Assembly (NCBI GenBank): GCA_963575745.1 | Contig: CAUYUJ010016296.1 | Location: 1 to 64,000 of the forward strand | Reading direction: 5' to 3' | Length of the DNA stretch: 64,000 bases | Source of the DNA: Prorocentrum cordatum | Lineage: Eukaryota; Sar; Dinophyceae; Prorocentrales; Prorocentraceae | In this document: piece after piece, positions 44,095 through 53,924 of the stretch | How the letters are laid out: each line of letters starts with the position of its first letter | Position numbering within the stretch: position 1 is the stretch's first letter | Translations under genes and position numbers: made by a program | Notes under the pieces: model-generated | The model's input: only the letters and a program-made list of their open reading frames with translations | Told to the model about the DNA's origin: nothing | Databases searched by the model: none

Positions 44095-44134
44095 CTCTCA
44101 AGATTGGTTGCAGTTTTCTTTTATTCTCTAATCG

Positions 44135-45310
44135 ATGTTGTCTTCTCTTGGTGGACCCCCTTGGTATTCATACTCAAGTGAGCGGTCTCAGATAAGTCAC
44201 GACTGGCATGCATGTTACAACACTCATACTTCCCCTACTCTGTCCCCCGTGTCTGGTCCCAAATCGATCAGTTGGAAGCGCAAGACCCGTAGATTGACTC
44301 TGGCTGCCTGGAGGCAGATTGAGGTGGACTTTAGCTTGTTTACCGTTCCGTTCGACACCACACGCGCTCCCGCCACAATCTATCTGGCTGGTGCCCTCGG
44401 CGAACATGTTGGTCCTTCGCAGGTGCACTCTGACGGCCTCAGTTCTTCCGCTCAAGTTTTCAGGCCTAGCGGTCCAGTGGCGGGCAGTTCTTCCGCTCGA
44501 GTTTCAGGCAGGGAAAGAGGCGACAAGAGGGGGCGAGAGGAAAGCGATGGCCGTTCTTCAAACCAGGGCAGTGCTTCAAATCATGGCAGTTATTCAATTC
44601 AAGGTTCTTCCAATCAAGTTTCTTCAAATCAATTGGGCAGTTGTTCCAACCAGGGCAGTACTTCAAATCAAGGTTCTTCCAATCAAGTGTCTTCAAACCA
44701 GGTTGGAGCTTCGTCAGAGGTTGGTGCGAGTGCGGACCCAACAGTGGAAGCTTCGTCAGAGGTTGGAGCTTCGTCAGAGGTTGGCGCTTCGACAGAGGTT
44801 GGAGCTTCAAATCAAGGTTCTTCCAATCCAGTTTGCTCCAGTCAAGTTTCTTCCAATCAAGCTTCGTCCGAGGTTGGAGCGAGTGCGGACCCAACAGTGG
44901 AAGACAGAGATCCTGAGGAGATGTTTGAAGCTGTTGCTCAGATGGAGCAGGAGGAGGTGGCTCAGGAGGATTTTCGCCTGTACCTGGAGAAGGCGCTAAA
45001 TCTTCGTATCAGAAAATACAGATTTGTACGGACGACTGCTACGGACGACGTCGTGTCAACGGTGCACGTGCCAGATTTCCTTTCTGAATTTCGAGCCTGC
45101 GATGAGGACGAACGGGACTGTTGGATTTGGGATGCGTTCCAAACCTTCAGGGAGCACGATTCAATCGAAGCCGTCTTACATGACCTTCAGCAGGTTATGG
45201 ACAGTGCTGCCCAGCCGTCTGCTCTTGTGAAAGAGGCGAAACACCTCTATGACAACTTTATGGAATTATGTGAATTGCAGAGCAGCGGAGAGCTTGATGG
45301 AATTATTTGA
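44135..45310 (+). CDS. Ser/Asn/Gln-repeat protein of retroelement 2 (391 aa)
   Basis: ATG 44,135 is the first in frame. Residues about 1-110 have no known domain. Residues about 150-265 are a low-complexity region built from SSNQ-GSSNQVSSNQ and EVGASSEVGAS repeats, with ADPTVE twice. The C-terminal about 120 residues are ordinary-looking, acidic and helical, beginning MEQEEVAQEDF, a stretch shared with the protein at 48,847 (MEQEEVAEEDF). No function can be assigned; by position it may replace ORF1. The repeat region probably grew by replication slippage. Confidence 0.5.
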   Translation: MLSSLGGPPWYSYSSERSQISHDWHACYNTHTSPTLSPVSGPKSISWKRKTRRLTLAAWRQIEVDFSLFTVPFDTTRAPATIYLAGALGEHVGPSQVHSDGLSSSAQVFRPSGPVAGSSSARVSGRERGDKRGREESDGRSSNQGSASNHGSYSIQGSSNQVSSNQLGSCSNQGSTSNQGSSNQVSSNQVGASSEVGASADPTVEASSEVGASSEVGASTEVGASNQGSSNPVCSSQVSSNQASSEVGASADPTVEDRDPEEMFEAVAQMEQEEVAQEDFRLYLEKALNLRIRKYRFVRTTATDDVVSTVHVPDFLSEFRACDEDERDCWIWDAFQTFREHDSIEAVLHDLQQVMDSAAQPSALVKEAKHLYDNFMELCELQSSGELDGII

Positions 45311-45629
45311 ATTGACTACGCATGCTTCTGTTGTGTTTGTCCCTTCCTCTCCCCCGCTGTTTCTGCCCCTGGGCTCGCTTTGGCTCCTTGGGCTTCCCTG
45401 CTCCCCGCTTGCTCTCCCTTTGGCTCCCCGCTGGCTGGACTCATGAGAGCTACAGGCCGTGCTGTTCGTGTTGCTAGCAATTCATGTATCAGTGTTCTGA
45501 CTTCATATATTTACGACAACAGAGACATTGTATCAGACGTATCCGTGGAGGATCGTGGGAGGCCAGAGGTGGCCAAACTATTACTCGCTGGTTTGCATAT
45601 GATAAGTTCCTCAGTACTCGTAAGACTGC

Positions 45630-45925
45630 TCTCCGTGGTGCATTCGATGGGGGTGTCAGTAATGAAGGATGTGGAGGTGGGTGGTGGCTTCAGATTGGCG
45701 TTGTAGGTAGGGGTTCCAGCGTGCAGGTTGATTTTCCCATCCTCCTCCTCCTCCTCCTCCTCTTCCTCCTGCACCAGCTCGCACAGCTTCCATTGGCACG
45801 ATGTGGCCGAGGAGGCGATGAGCTTGCCTCCTGGTAGCACAGTAACCTGCTGTGAACTAACTGCCTGCGCTGCCCTGACGAGAGCTGCTGCTAAGGTGGC
45901 GTGCGCTCTGCTGCGACCTACCTGA
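45630..45925 (+). pseudogene. extra RNase H-like half (DGG…E), frameshifted by a CTC run
   Basis: ALRGAFDGGVSNEGCGGGWWLQIG (Asp 45,646) in one frame and GSTVTCCELTACAAL (Glu 45,854) in another, separated by a (CTC)n run at 45,742-45,767. This is the same half-domain that ends the LINE ORF2s, here placed in front of the complete domain, so the element carries a relic of another element's 3' end. Confidence 0.6.
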
Positions 45926-46076
45926 GATGGTGGGGGGCTCAGTTGCACGGCTCCGCCGATTCGGATTCGGATTCTAGTAGCGGACCGCAAACCGCAAACC
46001 GCAAAGAAAGGTTGAACGTGCGAGACAAAAAAATCATGATGCACACTATGCGGGTATTGTACAGAAGTTTCTCAGA

Positions 46077-47162
46077 GTGCACTGGATGTGGGCAATCGAC
46101 ATTCATGATTTTGCCCATAGGTTGATCACAGATCGGGAGGCGCTGGAGGCAAACTCGACGAGAGCTTGGAGAGATTCTCGTTTCTCGTGCCTGGCGTTTG
46201 GCCGACTGTGGGATAGAATGAGGACAGATTCAAGCGAGGCTCTCAGATGTTGGGGGAAGTGGAAGGAGGCCAGCTCAATGAAACGACATCGGGGGGGACA
46301 GGAGAGTGTAGGACTTCGTCCGTGGTACTACTCATTGGAATCGTTTTATGGTCTATCCTGGTGGGGGTTCTTTGCTGGAAGTTTTGAACATTTCATGGCT
46401 TTCGCTGCAAATGTTTGTTCTAGTACTATGTTGAAGTATTTCCAAAAGAAGTGCCGAGGTTTGGCGTCCTCAGGGGTGCCTGTGTTCTTGAACGTGGATG
46501 AGGATGGAGGGGTTCATATTGGTCAGGATCGGGAGGATACACCAGCATATAGGGATCGTCTCAGCAAACGTATTGCGTTGCATAACATGCGTTGTACACA
46601 GTGGGACCTCGATACGGACGGGATACCACTGGATATCCAGGGGGACTCACTGCTTGTAATCAACTGGCTCTGCGGGAAATGGAAAGTATTAGCTCAGGTA
46701 TATCAGAAAAGGGTGGATACTCTGATTAATAAGTTGGACGATATGCAGGAAACATACTCGGTGAGGCCTCCAGAGGCTGGCCGTGACTTCTTCTCTCATT
46801 CTTTTCGGGAATGGAACCAGAGAGCTGACTTACTGACCCATCAGGCCCGTCAGGGCCACGTGTACGCCGATTTCGTTTACCTCAGCGATTTTGAATCTCA
46901 GTGTTATACTCCTTGCCTTATCAAAGCCGGCTTTGATGGGGGCGTTTGTAGCCGCGGAAGTGCCTGTGGTGTGTGGATACATATTGGTCTGCGAAACAAA
47001 TATATCTTCTCGCGGACCGACATCATTTTCAAGGATGTGTATCTCGCGGCTTGGTGTCTGCCACCAAGCGCCACTGTTGCAGATACGGAACTATCAGCGG
47101 CGGAGCGCATATGCGATGTGCTCCCACAGGTAGTGCAGACCTTCTTTGATCATTCGCAGTGA
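46077..47162 (+). CDS. RNase H-like protein of retroelement 2 (permuted order)
   Basis: An open frame of 361 codons; there is no obvious ATG choice other than the first in frame (46,077), so the N-terminus may be longer or spliced. Residues about 20-135 resemble the linker region before the RNase H-like domain of the LINE ORF2s (RAWRDSRFSCLAFG parallels RAFRDSRRALMMYN in copy 2). Then the domain: IQGDSLLVINWLCGKWK (Asp 46,644), HSFREWNQRADLLTHQA (Asp 46,827), AGFDGGVCSRGSACGVW (Asp 46,935), ATVADTELSAAERI (Glu 47,088). All four acidic positions are kept although no RT is present. Possible product: a stand-alone RNA/DNA-hybrid nuclease, or a remnant of ORF2. Confidence 0.6.
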   Translation: MHWMWAIDIHDFAHRLITDREALEANSTRAWRDSRFSCLAFGRLWDRMRTDSSEALRCWGKWKEASSMKRHRGGQESVGLRPWYYSLESFYGLSWWGFFAGSFEHFMAFAANVCSSTMLKYFQKKCRGLASSGVPVFLNVDEDGGVHIGQDREDTPAYRDRLSKRIALHNMRCTQWDLDTDGIPLDIQGDSLLVINWLCGKWKVLAQVYQKRVDTLINKLDDMQETYSVRPPEAGRDFFSHSFREWNQRADLLTHQARQGHVYADFVYLSDFESQCYTPCLIKAGFDGGVCSRGSACGVWIHIGLRNKYIFSRTDIIFKDVYLAAWCLPPSATVADTELSAAERICDVLPQVVQTFFDHSQ

Positions 47163-47423
47163 TATGCCATACATTGTTTCTTCTTTTCTGTGTTCTTGTT
47201 TATTCCTACAGCTTCGCTGTTCACTGACTCATTCGTTTGTCTTTGTGTGCTTTGCGTTTGATTGTGTCATTGCGGCATGTGATTCTCTTTATTCCTTCAG
47301 CTTCGCTGCGTGGTATAAGAGCTGACTGCTTGCGTGATAAATAAGAGGCTCTGTTTCGCCTGATACTTTGTTGGACCTGGCCTTAGTGGCCAAGACGGTC
47401 CCAGCAAAGACGCAAAAAAGAAA
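47163..47423 (+). other. 3' UTR, hairpin and A-tail of retroelement 2
   Basis: Nearly identical to 14,338-14,600: CAGCTTCGCTGT repeats, GATAAATAAGAGGCTCTG, hairpin GGACC (47,373) … GGTCC with inner GGCC pairs, then the tail. Confidence 0.65.
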
Positions 47424-47719
47424 GGTTGACGGTTTACCGCCGGCGCCCAGTGTGACATTTTTTGGGTGGTTTTGCGGATATTTGAAAGGTATTTGACCAG
47501 TTATTTTGAGAAACCAGATTTTTCGCACCTGTAGACGACTATGAGGGCCTCTAAGTCTTAATATGAGCTCTCTAGGTGCACTTTCACTATCAAAACACTT
47601 GGCGAAACCAACTTTATGTCGAGCTGAAAAAAAACGTATTTTCTCTTTTTCGCCAGAAGCCCCCTCTTTTGATGCTGAGCACTCTTGCGTACAAGGAGCT
47701 CTACGAGGTTCCCGGCGGT
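47424..47719. repeat. right half-site and B-unit
   Basis: Starts GGTTGACGGTTTACCGCCGG, then B-unit text shared with 15,658-15,925 (GAGAAACCAGATTTTTCGCA, CTATCAAAACACTTGG), ending GAGCTCTACGAGGTTCCCGG. Confidence 0.65.
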
Positions 47720-48032
47720 GACCAGGTTGCTGCTGTCCCTCCTCGGGATCTCAGCGGCGACCTGGCCCGTCGGAGGCCTCCTCGAGCGGCATCGTGCCGT
47801 GCCTGGCGTTTGGTTCTCTTTACCGTACACGGTGCTTCAGTGTCTGTTTTGCCTGAGTACCGTACACTCTTATTGATTGTCGATGGCCTCTTATTGATTG
47901 TCGTCGGAGTGCATATAATTGTTGAGATTGTCGGAGGATCGTTGGAACAGCATTTTCCTTGGTAATCTCAACTGTCCATCTAGTTATTGCTTGTGATTTG
48001 CCTTCTCGAAGAGCGAGTCCACATTTTTATTT

Positions 48033-48524
48033 ATGGAGTTTGTTTCATCTGAATTGTCAGGCGCGGATTTTCTTGCTTCAGATTGGACAGATACGGCGTT
48101 GTTTACTTCCGAGTCTCTCGCTTGTTTGTCTGCTCGCTTGTCTACGGTCGAAGTGTGTGTTAGTGATCTATATTGCCGTGTTCGCCCTTCGTACGGAGGT
48201 GAGTCTCGCATGCATGAGCGAGACCAGCTGTATGGGCATGGTGTCAAAGTTTCTCAATCGAAGTTGCGCCGCCTGCGGGCGAAACGTGTCAGGTATCGTT
48301 TGTGGTCCACGGCTCGGGGGCCAGATCCGTCGTGCCTTGTTCGCGCGGGCATTTTCGCGCCCAGATATTATCGGAATTTCTGCTCGGACGATTCTGAGGA
48401 AGAGGAGTGGGTTGAGGACACTTGTGGAACACAGACTGATATGGATGCTGTTGAATTGGCTGGCAACTCTTTGCGTTCGCAGTGTTCCGATTGGGACTCA
48501 GACAGATCCCTGTGTTCACATTGA
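48033..48524 (+). CDS. hypothetical protein with CGTQTD motif (163 aa)
   Basis: ATG 48,033 begins MEFVSSELSGADF. It has an acidic patch SDDSEEEEWVED and CGTQTD. No known domain. CGTQTD and related VGVQT repeats link it to the protein at 12,902-13,954. Another frame continues the similarity after the stop (ECGTQTDLCVLFVGEEE, about 48,520-48,570), so a frame break is likely and the real protein was longer. Probably an ORF1-like remnant of a retroelement. Confidence 0.4.
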   Translation: MEFVSSELSGADFLASDWTDTALFTSESLACLSARLSTVEVCVSDLYCRVRPSYGGESRMHERDQLYGHGVKVSQSKLRRLRAKRVRYRLWSTARGPDPSCLVRAGIFAPRYYRNFCSDDSEEEEWVEDTCGTQTDMDAVELAGNSLRSQCSDWDSDRSLCSH

Positions 48525-48529
48525 GTGTG

Positions 48530-49250
48530 GGACTCAGACTGATCTTTGTGTTCTCTTTGTTGGTGAGGAGGAGAAGGAGGAGTGTCATCGAGTGCGCGCT
48601 GATCAGGGTGATGCTTCTGCAGTTTGGAGTTCCTGTGCAGTCGGGAGTTCCACTGTTCGGAGTGCAGTAGGAAGTTCCAGAGTTCGGAGTTCCGCTGATG
48701 CAGTTGTGGATGCAGTTGGGAGTTCAACAGCTGGGAGTTCTGCAGTTGGGAGTACCGCGGTTTGGAGTTCAGCTGATGCTGTGGCATCGAACCCTGGCTG
48801 CAAGGACGAGGAGTAGGATAATGTTCATAGTGAAGCAGTTGCTAAGATGGAGCAGGAGGAGGTGGCTGAGGAGGATTTTGTTCATGTTGGTGAGGGGGAG
48901 AAGGAGGACTGTCATCGAGTGCACGTTGATCGGGGTGATGCTTCTCTCAGAAAGAAGAGATATTGTTTCAAACGAACGGAGACTATCGAGAGTGCAAAGT
49001 TGCACACTTCAGAATTGCATGCGACCAACGGGAGTGCGGTGGAGAGTACCGCAGTTTTGAGTACAGTTGATGCAGTCGGGAGTTCCAGTGCAGTCGGGAG
49101 TTCAACACTTGGGAGTGCAGTAGGAAGTTCCACAGTTCGGAGTTCCGCTGATGCAGTTGAGGATGCAGTTGGGAGTTCAACAGCTGGGAGTTCTGCAGTT
49201 GGGAGTTCAGCTGATGCAGTAGGGAGTTCCATGAATGGGAGTTCTGCAGA
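48530..49250 (+). repeat. direct duplication containing 15-18 bp minisatellite
   Basis: The segment GAGAAGGAGGAGTGTCATCG… (48,567) recurs at about 48,897, each copy running into GCAGTTGGGAGTTC-type minisatellite. The whole duplicated stretch is about 340 bp. Confidence 0.65.
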
Positions 49251-49407
49251 TCGACCGAGTGAGACACGCTCTGAGTGCCAAGCTGCCAGGGACTGGGCCC
49301 TTGCCGGTGTCGATATGAGGGCTCTTTGGCTTGAGCTACACCGACTCCCGACACAGGAGTTTCAGCGTAGGACTGAGGCTCTTAATGTATGCAGGCTGCC
49401 ATTGTGA
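48847..49407 (+). CDS. AVGSS-repeat protein of retroelement 3 (186 aa)
   Basis: ATG 48,847 gives MEQEEVAEEDFVHVGEGE, matching the C-terminal part of the protein at 44,135-45,310 (MEQEEVAQEDF). Residues about 75-135 are tandem AVGSS / SSADAV / TAGSS repeats. An ordinary C-terminus (RDWALAGVDMRALWLELHRL) precedes the stop. No known domain. It may be a piece of a longer, frame-broken ORF that starts near 48,033. Function unknown. Confidence 0.4.
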   Translation: MEQEEVAEEDFVHVGEGEKEDCHRVHVDRGDASLRKKRYCFKRTETIESAKLHTSELHATNGSAVESTAVLSTVDAVGSSSAVGSSTLGSAVGSSTVRSSADAVEDAVGSSTAGSSAVGSSADAVGSSMNGSSADRPSETRSECQAARDWALAGVDMRALWLELHRLPTQEFQRRTEALNVCRLPL

Positions 49408-50128
49408 ATTGAAAGTTCCGAGGGGGATGATTCGCAACAAGGGGGTCCTCAGAGTTCTACTTCCAGGAGTGCATTGACGCGGAGCGGCAAGAAGCATCGG
49501 AAACGGCACAGGTGATGCACATATGTTTTTTTTTATATTGCGTTGCCTTTCTTCATGCCTGTGTGTGTTGTCGTGCGTGCGCGTGTGTTGAATAAGAGCT
49601 TCGTCTGATCCCTTAGGTCATTCGTTGCTTCCTTGATTTGGGTGCTCATTGACCTTTGAACGTGACTTTCCGTGATTTGTCACGTGGTGCCTCAAAGTAG
49701 CCCTTTGATCTGGTCGACACCAGGTTTCACTTAGACATGGTTTCACACGTCCAGGTTTCACTTAGGCATGGTGTCAAAGCACACTCGCTATCTCAGTTCT
49801 CTTAGTTTCGTGTTCTTTCTCAGTGGTGTTGAGACGGTAATCGCTGTATAAACCAGTGGTTACTGCATGGTCTCTCACTGCTTCTATTTTAGTGGTGCTG
49901 AGGCGGTAATCGCTATATGCGGTTACTGTATGGTCTCGCATTGCTTTTATTATTTATTTTACTTGGGTTGATTCTTAGTGTAATATACGCTTTTGGGCAT
50001 TGCTGTACAGCTTCGCTGTTAGTACGCTCAGCGTTTTGCTCTCAGGCTCTGTTCTGAGTTGCTTTGTGTGTTCGGTCTGCCTCCGTGGAGGCTCGAATCG
50101 ACCGTCCGCAAAAGACCGCAAAAGACCA
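49408..50128 (+). other. non-coding 3' region of retroelement 3
   Basis: Internal repeats: CAGGTTTCACTTAGRCATGG twice (49,721, 49,752) and GGTGYTGAGRCGGTAATCGC twice (49,824, 49,888). AATAAGAGCTTCGTCTGAT near 49,590 parallels the AATAAGAG segments of the other elements. No gene seen. Confidence 0.5.
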
Positions 50129-51288
50129 GGTTGACGGTTCACCGCCGGCGCCAGTTCCGGGGCGCTGGAGAGCTAGTTGGCAAGAAAAATCTCGACGGAC
50201 CTTTTGATGACTTTTGGTCGGTTGAAAATTTTGTTCTCGAAATTCCTCAATTCGTTTGAGCTCTAGTATTTTTTCCCGTGATATTCGATCTTATTCCCGC
50301 TCGCCATCTTGATCTCAGCTCGATCGGGTACCTTGTACTGCCAAAAAGCACACTGGCGGGATCGGCCGTTTCGACTCATCTTCATACGCGTTGCCGGTAT
50401 TTTGTACTTAACTCGAACTGTAGGGCAGCTATAGAGCTGGTAAGCACACCTATTCCATTCAGAATCATCAGGCGCGTTCGTCTGTTGAATCCAGAGGTCT
50501 GAACTCGGTCTGCTAGCCGAGCTAGGCCCGCAAACCTATTCGTATTGTTCGAGTCATCTTGACAGACGCTCTCGGTTTTCTGTACTTAACTCGAGCTATC
50601 TAACAGCTACAGAGCTGATACTTACAGAACCCGATTCAGAATCATCAGTCGCGTTTGTCTGTTCAATCCAGAGCTCTGAACTCGGTCTGCTGCCCGATCT
50701 AGAATCACGGAACTATTCCTATTGTTTGAGTCAGCTTGCGAGATGCTGTCGGGTCTCTGTACTCAACTCGGGCTGTAGGGGAGCTACAGTGCTGGCAGTC
50801 ACAGGAATCGATTTGAAGACACCAGGCGCGTCGGCCTGTCGAATCCAGAGCTCGGAACTCGGTCTGCTGCCCGAACTAGGTCCGCGAAAAACTATTCGTA
50901 TTGTTCGAGTCATCCTGAGAGGTGCTGTCCGTTTTCTGCACTCAACTCGGGCTGTAGAGGGGCTGCAGGGCTGGTAATCACAGGAATCGATTCGGAGACA
51001 TCAGACGCGTCCATCTGTCGCATTGAGAGGTCTGGAATCGGTCTGATACTCGAGCTGGGTTTGCCAAACTATACGTATTGTTCGATTCATCTTGAGAGGT
51101 GCTGTCGATTTACGCACGTTACTTGGGCTGTAGGAGAGCTTCAGAGCCCGTACAGAAGACAATGCAGAAGCATCGGGGGCGTTCGGCTGTTGCATCGAGA
51201 GGTCTGAGATCGCTTGGGCTGAAAAATTATTCGTTCTTAACAATCTGTTCTTCCTTATTATATATTGTCAGGAAGCTCTACGAGTCCC
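50129..51288. repeat. right half-site and complete A-unit
   Basis: Half-site 50,129-50,154, then a complete A-unit with five ~175 bp subrepeats (markers near 50,373, 50,549, 50,727, 50,903, 51,083). No gene seen. Confidence 0.8.
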
Positions 51289-51329
51289 CCGGCGGTAAGA
51301 AAGGTTGACGGTTTACCGCCGGCGCCCAG
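51275..51329. repeat. unoccupied hairpin integration site, best copy
   Basis: CCGGCGGTAA (51,289-51,298) and TTACCGCCGG (51,313-51,322) form a perfect 10 bp stem with a 14 nt loop GAAAGGTTGACGGT. Elements elsewhere interrupt this site between CCCCCGG and GGTTGACGG. Confidence 0.8.
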
Positions 51330-51680
51330 TTGGCAAGAAAAATCTCGACGGAACTTTTGGTGACTTTTGGTCGGTTGAAAATTTTGTTCTCGAAATTCAA
51401 CCATTCGTTAGAGCTCTAGTATTTTTTCCCGTGAGATTCGATCTTATTCCCGCGCGTCATCTTGATCTCAGCTCGATCGGGTACCTTTTACTGCCAAAAA
51501 GCAGGCAGGCGGGATCGGCCGTTTCAAATAAACTTGACACGCGATGACGGTTTTCTGAACATAACTCGAGCTTTAGGGCAGCTACAGAGCTGGTAAGCAC
51601 ATGTAATCGATTCAGAATGATCAGGCGCGTTCGTCTGTTGAATCCAGAGGTCTGAACTCGGTCTACTAGCCGAGCTACCC
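51330..51680. repeat. truncated A-unit
   Basis: Head and first subrepeat only; it stops abruptly at about 51,680 (GCCGAGCTA then CCCTGAGG), where base composition changes. Confidence 0.75.
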
Positions 51681-51689
51681 TGAGGTTCT

Positions 51690-52300
51690 AAACCTATAAG
51701 AATTAAAGGTGCGCCTTACAACTGCAAAAAAAATACAGATACGGCGGCAACTGCAAACAATTGCAGATATGATCATGTTGTCAATGATGGACACAACGCC
51801 AACATATATTAAAGATATATGTTGCAACTGCAAAAAAACAGATATGATGACACATGCAAAAAAAAACATATATTATAACATGTATCTTGTATTAACATAT
51901 ATATATTGGATGCACAGATATATCTTGTATTAACATATATATCTTGGATTAACAGATATACCTTGATCATGTCCATGCATGTAACTACGAATGTCCGCGG
52001 CGCTAAGGCGGTAGGAATGTCCGCGGCGCTAAGACGGGAGCTACATTTTGAAAATTATCAATTTTCCAAACGTTCAGTTCAGTGAGTGTTGTAACATGGG
52101 ATGCCATCCGTCAGCCAGAAACTCGACGGCTTCAATTCTGCAGAGAAGTGCAGTCCGCGGGTGCTCCCACGCTTGCGGGCACCGCGCAACATTAAAATAG
52201 TGAGGTCGCATAGCATAGCGTGGCGCGTGATCGGCATCATCGGCGCTGCCGTCGCGCACTGGTGCCCATTCTAGGTCGTGAAGGTGCTAGAGCCCGCTGC
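51690..52300. other. AT-rich island and gene-free stretch
   Basis: 51,700-51,960 is AT-rich with recurring GCAAAAAAA and TTGTATTAACATATATAT. GAATGTCCGCGGCGCTAAG occurs twice at a 26 bp spacing (51,989, 52,015). No gene seen through 52,300. Confidence 0.6.
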
Positions 52301-52330
52301 GCGCGCGCGAAATATTAATCTCGCGCGCGC
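52301..52330. other. perfect 10 bp inverted repeat
   Basis: GCGCGCGCGA / TCGCGCGCGC around the AT-only core AATATTAATC. Confidence 0.6.
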
Positions 52331-52436
52331 AGAGCACTCTAAACAGTTCGGAAGTAAACATTAATTAAATAGGGTGGGGGAGGGAGGGGAGTCGTATTCA
52401 TCGGGTAGGTCGCAGTTCTGAGTTTAGAGTGGATCT

Positions 52437-52599
52437 GAACGTGAATGAGTCTGCGTGCTGACGGTGGCGGGTTTGAACGGGCCTGAGGGCGTCGAGTGCG
52501 CGCCTGGACGTGAGCGGGTCAGAGTGTGAGCGAGTCCGAGTGCGAGCGCATTCTGCGATGAGTTTCCGATGAGTTTCCGATGAGTTTTGATGAGTTTCG
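52437..52599 (+). repeat. GTGAGCGAGTCCGAG minisatellite and CGATGAGTTTC array
   Basis: The minisatellite (about 52,437-52,550) is followed by four CGATGAGTTTC-type units (52,556-52,599). The array ends about 230 bp before the ATG at 52,830. Confidence 0.7.
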
Positions 52600-52829
52600 G
52601 GGCGGTGCGTAGTCGTCGCGATGCTATGCTATGCAATGCGGTGTAGGCTAGTGCCGAGCCCAGTGGAGCCCCCGTCCAGCGTCCTCCCGCATCCGTTCTG
52701 GCCCAAGCCTTTCGCGCGACCAGCAGCAGGTTCGCGCGCGACGAGAACCAGCAGCACCTCGCGCAGCACCAGCGCAACCACCAGCGCAGCACCAGCGCAA
52801 CCAGCAGCACCGCGCGCAGCACCAGCGCA

Positions 52830-53591
52830 ATGGCGGCTTGGATTCTGCAGGAGGATCAGAAAATGATGAAGGTGCCAATCTTCACACACGAGTGGGGCAA
52901 AGATGGCAGCTGGTTCCCGCTCTACGTGAGAACGATGACGACGGGCTCGTACGCCGGCGAGTTCCCGACGGTCGAGGAGACCAAGAAGGAGGCTAAGCGC
53001 TCGCTCAGCTTCATTGAAGAGGGCGGCAATATCGACTTCTGGTTGGTGAAGATGCCCCACCCAGGGGATGCTATGCCACATGTTCCCGAGCTGTGCCACA
53101 ACTACCCGCTCAGCGACGACTGGATCATCAACGACAGGTCGGCGCTCGTGATGAACGTCACGTATCCACTTTCTTGCAATTTTGAACAGAACGAGCAGAG
53201 CAGCACGGGCGGGCCCACTGATGGCCAGCAGGCGACGGCGGACCAGCAGGCGACGGAGCCACCCACAGTGGGCAAGCCAGCGACGGAGGCCGAGGGCTAC
53301 AACCAAGGGCGGTGCCAGCAGCAGGGCAGTATCGAAATTTCGACGCCAGCGAGCGACGCCAGCATCAAGGACTGGGTGGCGGCGAAGGCCTTCAAGACGA
53401 ATATGACGTTGGGCGAGATCGATGGCTTGAACGTCGACGACATCTACAAGATCGGCTACGCGGCGGGGCTCCAGGCGAAGCAGGCTCAGAAGGACCAGCG
53501 CAGCAGCCAGCAGGACCAGGACGCTGAGGCCAATACGCAGTCCCTGGACAGCGCGGCGTCGTGGCAGGACGCAGGCGAGCAGTACCGCTAA
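52830..53591 (+). CDS. hypothetical protein (253 aa)
   Basis: ATG 52,830 (GCGCAATGGCG) follows a CAGCACCAGCG-type minisatellite (about 52,725-52,828). Residues 1-115 look globular (VPIFTHEWGKDGSWFPLYVR; SLSFIEEGGNIDFWLVKMP; LCHNYPLSDDWIINDR). Residues about 120-165 are Gln/Thr rich; the C-terminal about 80 residues are helical and polar (SIKDWVAAKAFKTNMTLGEI…IYKIGYAAGLQAKQAQ). No signal peptide or membrane segment is evident. I do not recognise the family. An intron is not required; composition and length suggest a real gene. Confidence 0.6.
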   Translation: MAAWILQEDQKMMKVPIFTHEWGKDGSWFPLYVRTMTTGSYAGEFPTVEETKKEAKRSLSFIEEGGNIDFWLVKMPHPGDAMPHVPELCHNYPLSDDWIINDRSALVMNVTYPLSCNFEQNEQSSTGGPTDGQQATADQQATEPPTVGKPATEAEGYNQGRCQQQGSIEISTPASDASIKDWVAAKAFKTNMTLGEIDGLNVDDIYKIGYAAGLQAKQAQKDQRSSQQDQDAEANTQSLDSAASWQDAGEQYR

Positions 53592-53735
53592 GTGGCCGTA
53601 GACGGCGTGAACGCCAGCGCCTACAGCGCCTCCAGCGCCTACGCCAGCGCATACGCCAGCGCCTACATCAGCGCCTACACCAGCACCTTCAGCGCGAACG
53701 CCAACGCCGACGCCAGCGCCTACACCAGCGATACG
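53592..53735 (+). repeat. GCCAGCGCCTAC 12 bp minisatellite
   Basis: About 10 imperfect copies directly after the stop codon of the preceding gene. It would read as ASAYASAY in the plus strand; there is no support for a protein. Confidence 0.7.
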
Positions 53736-53924
53736 GTATTCGTGGGCGCCTGGCAGCGCTCGTTTTCGCCTCGGCTTGCCCGAGGCGCCTCGGCCCGCCC
53801 GATACTTATAAGCGTGTTCGGCTTCACGGCCACTGGGAAAACTTTCGTCCCGATTCAAATGGGTTGCGCTACGCGTGTCCGCCGACACCCCTATTGCGAC
53901 GATGGTGGAGGTTTCGGTTGACGT

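Larger units (their letters stand above)
44095..47423 (+). mobile_element. non-autonomous retroelement 2, no RT, RNase H-like domain kept
   Basis: The left border CTACGAGTCCCC is joined to CTCTCAAG (spliced-leader-like end at 44,097-44,102). The right border is an A-rich tail, then GGTTGACGGTTTACCGCCGG at 47,424. It holds two open proteins and an extra RNase H-like fragment, but I find no RT or endonuclease motif between 44,095 and 47,423. Confidence 0.75.
47720..50128 (+). mobile_element. non-autonomous retroelement 3, degenerate
   Basis: The right border is clear: GCAAAAGACCGCAAAAGACC then GGTTGACGG at 50,129. The left border is less clear; GACCAGGTTG occurs at 47,720-47,729 and 50,124-50,133 and could be a 10 bp target duplication. 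It contains ORF1-like repeat proteins and no RT or RNase H-like motif. Confidence 0.5.
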
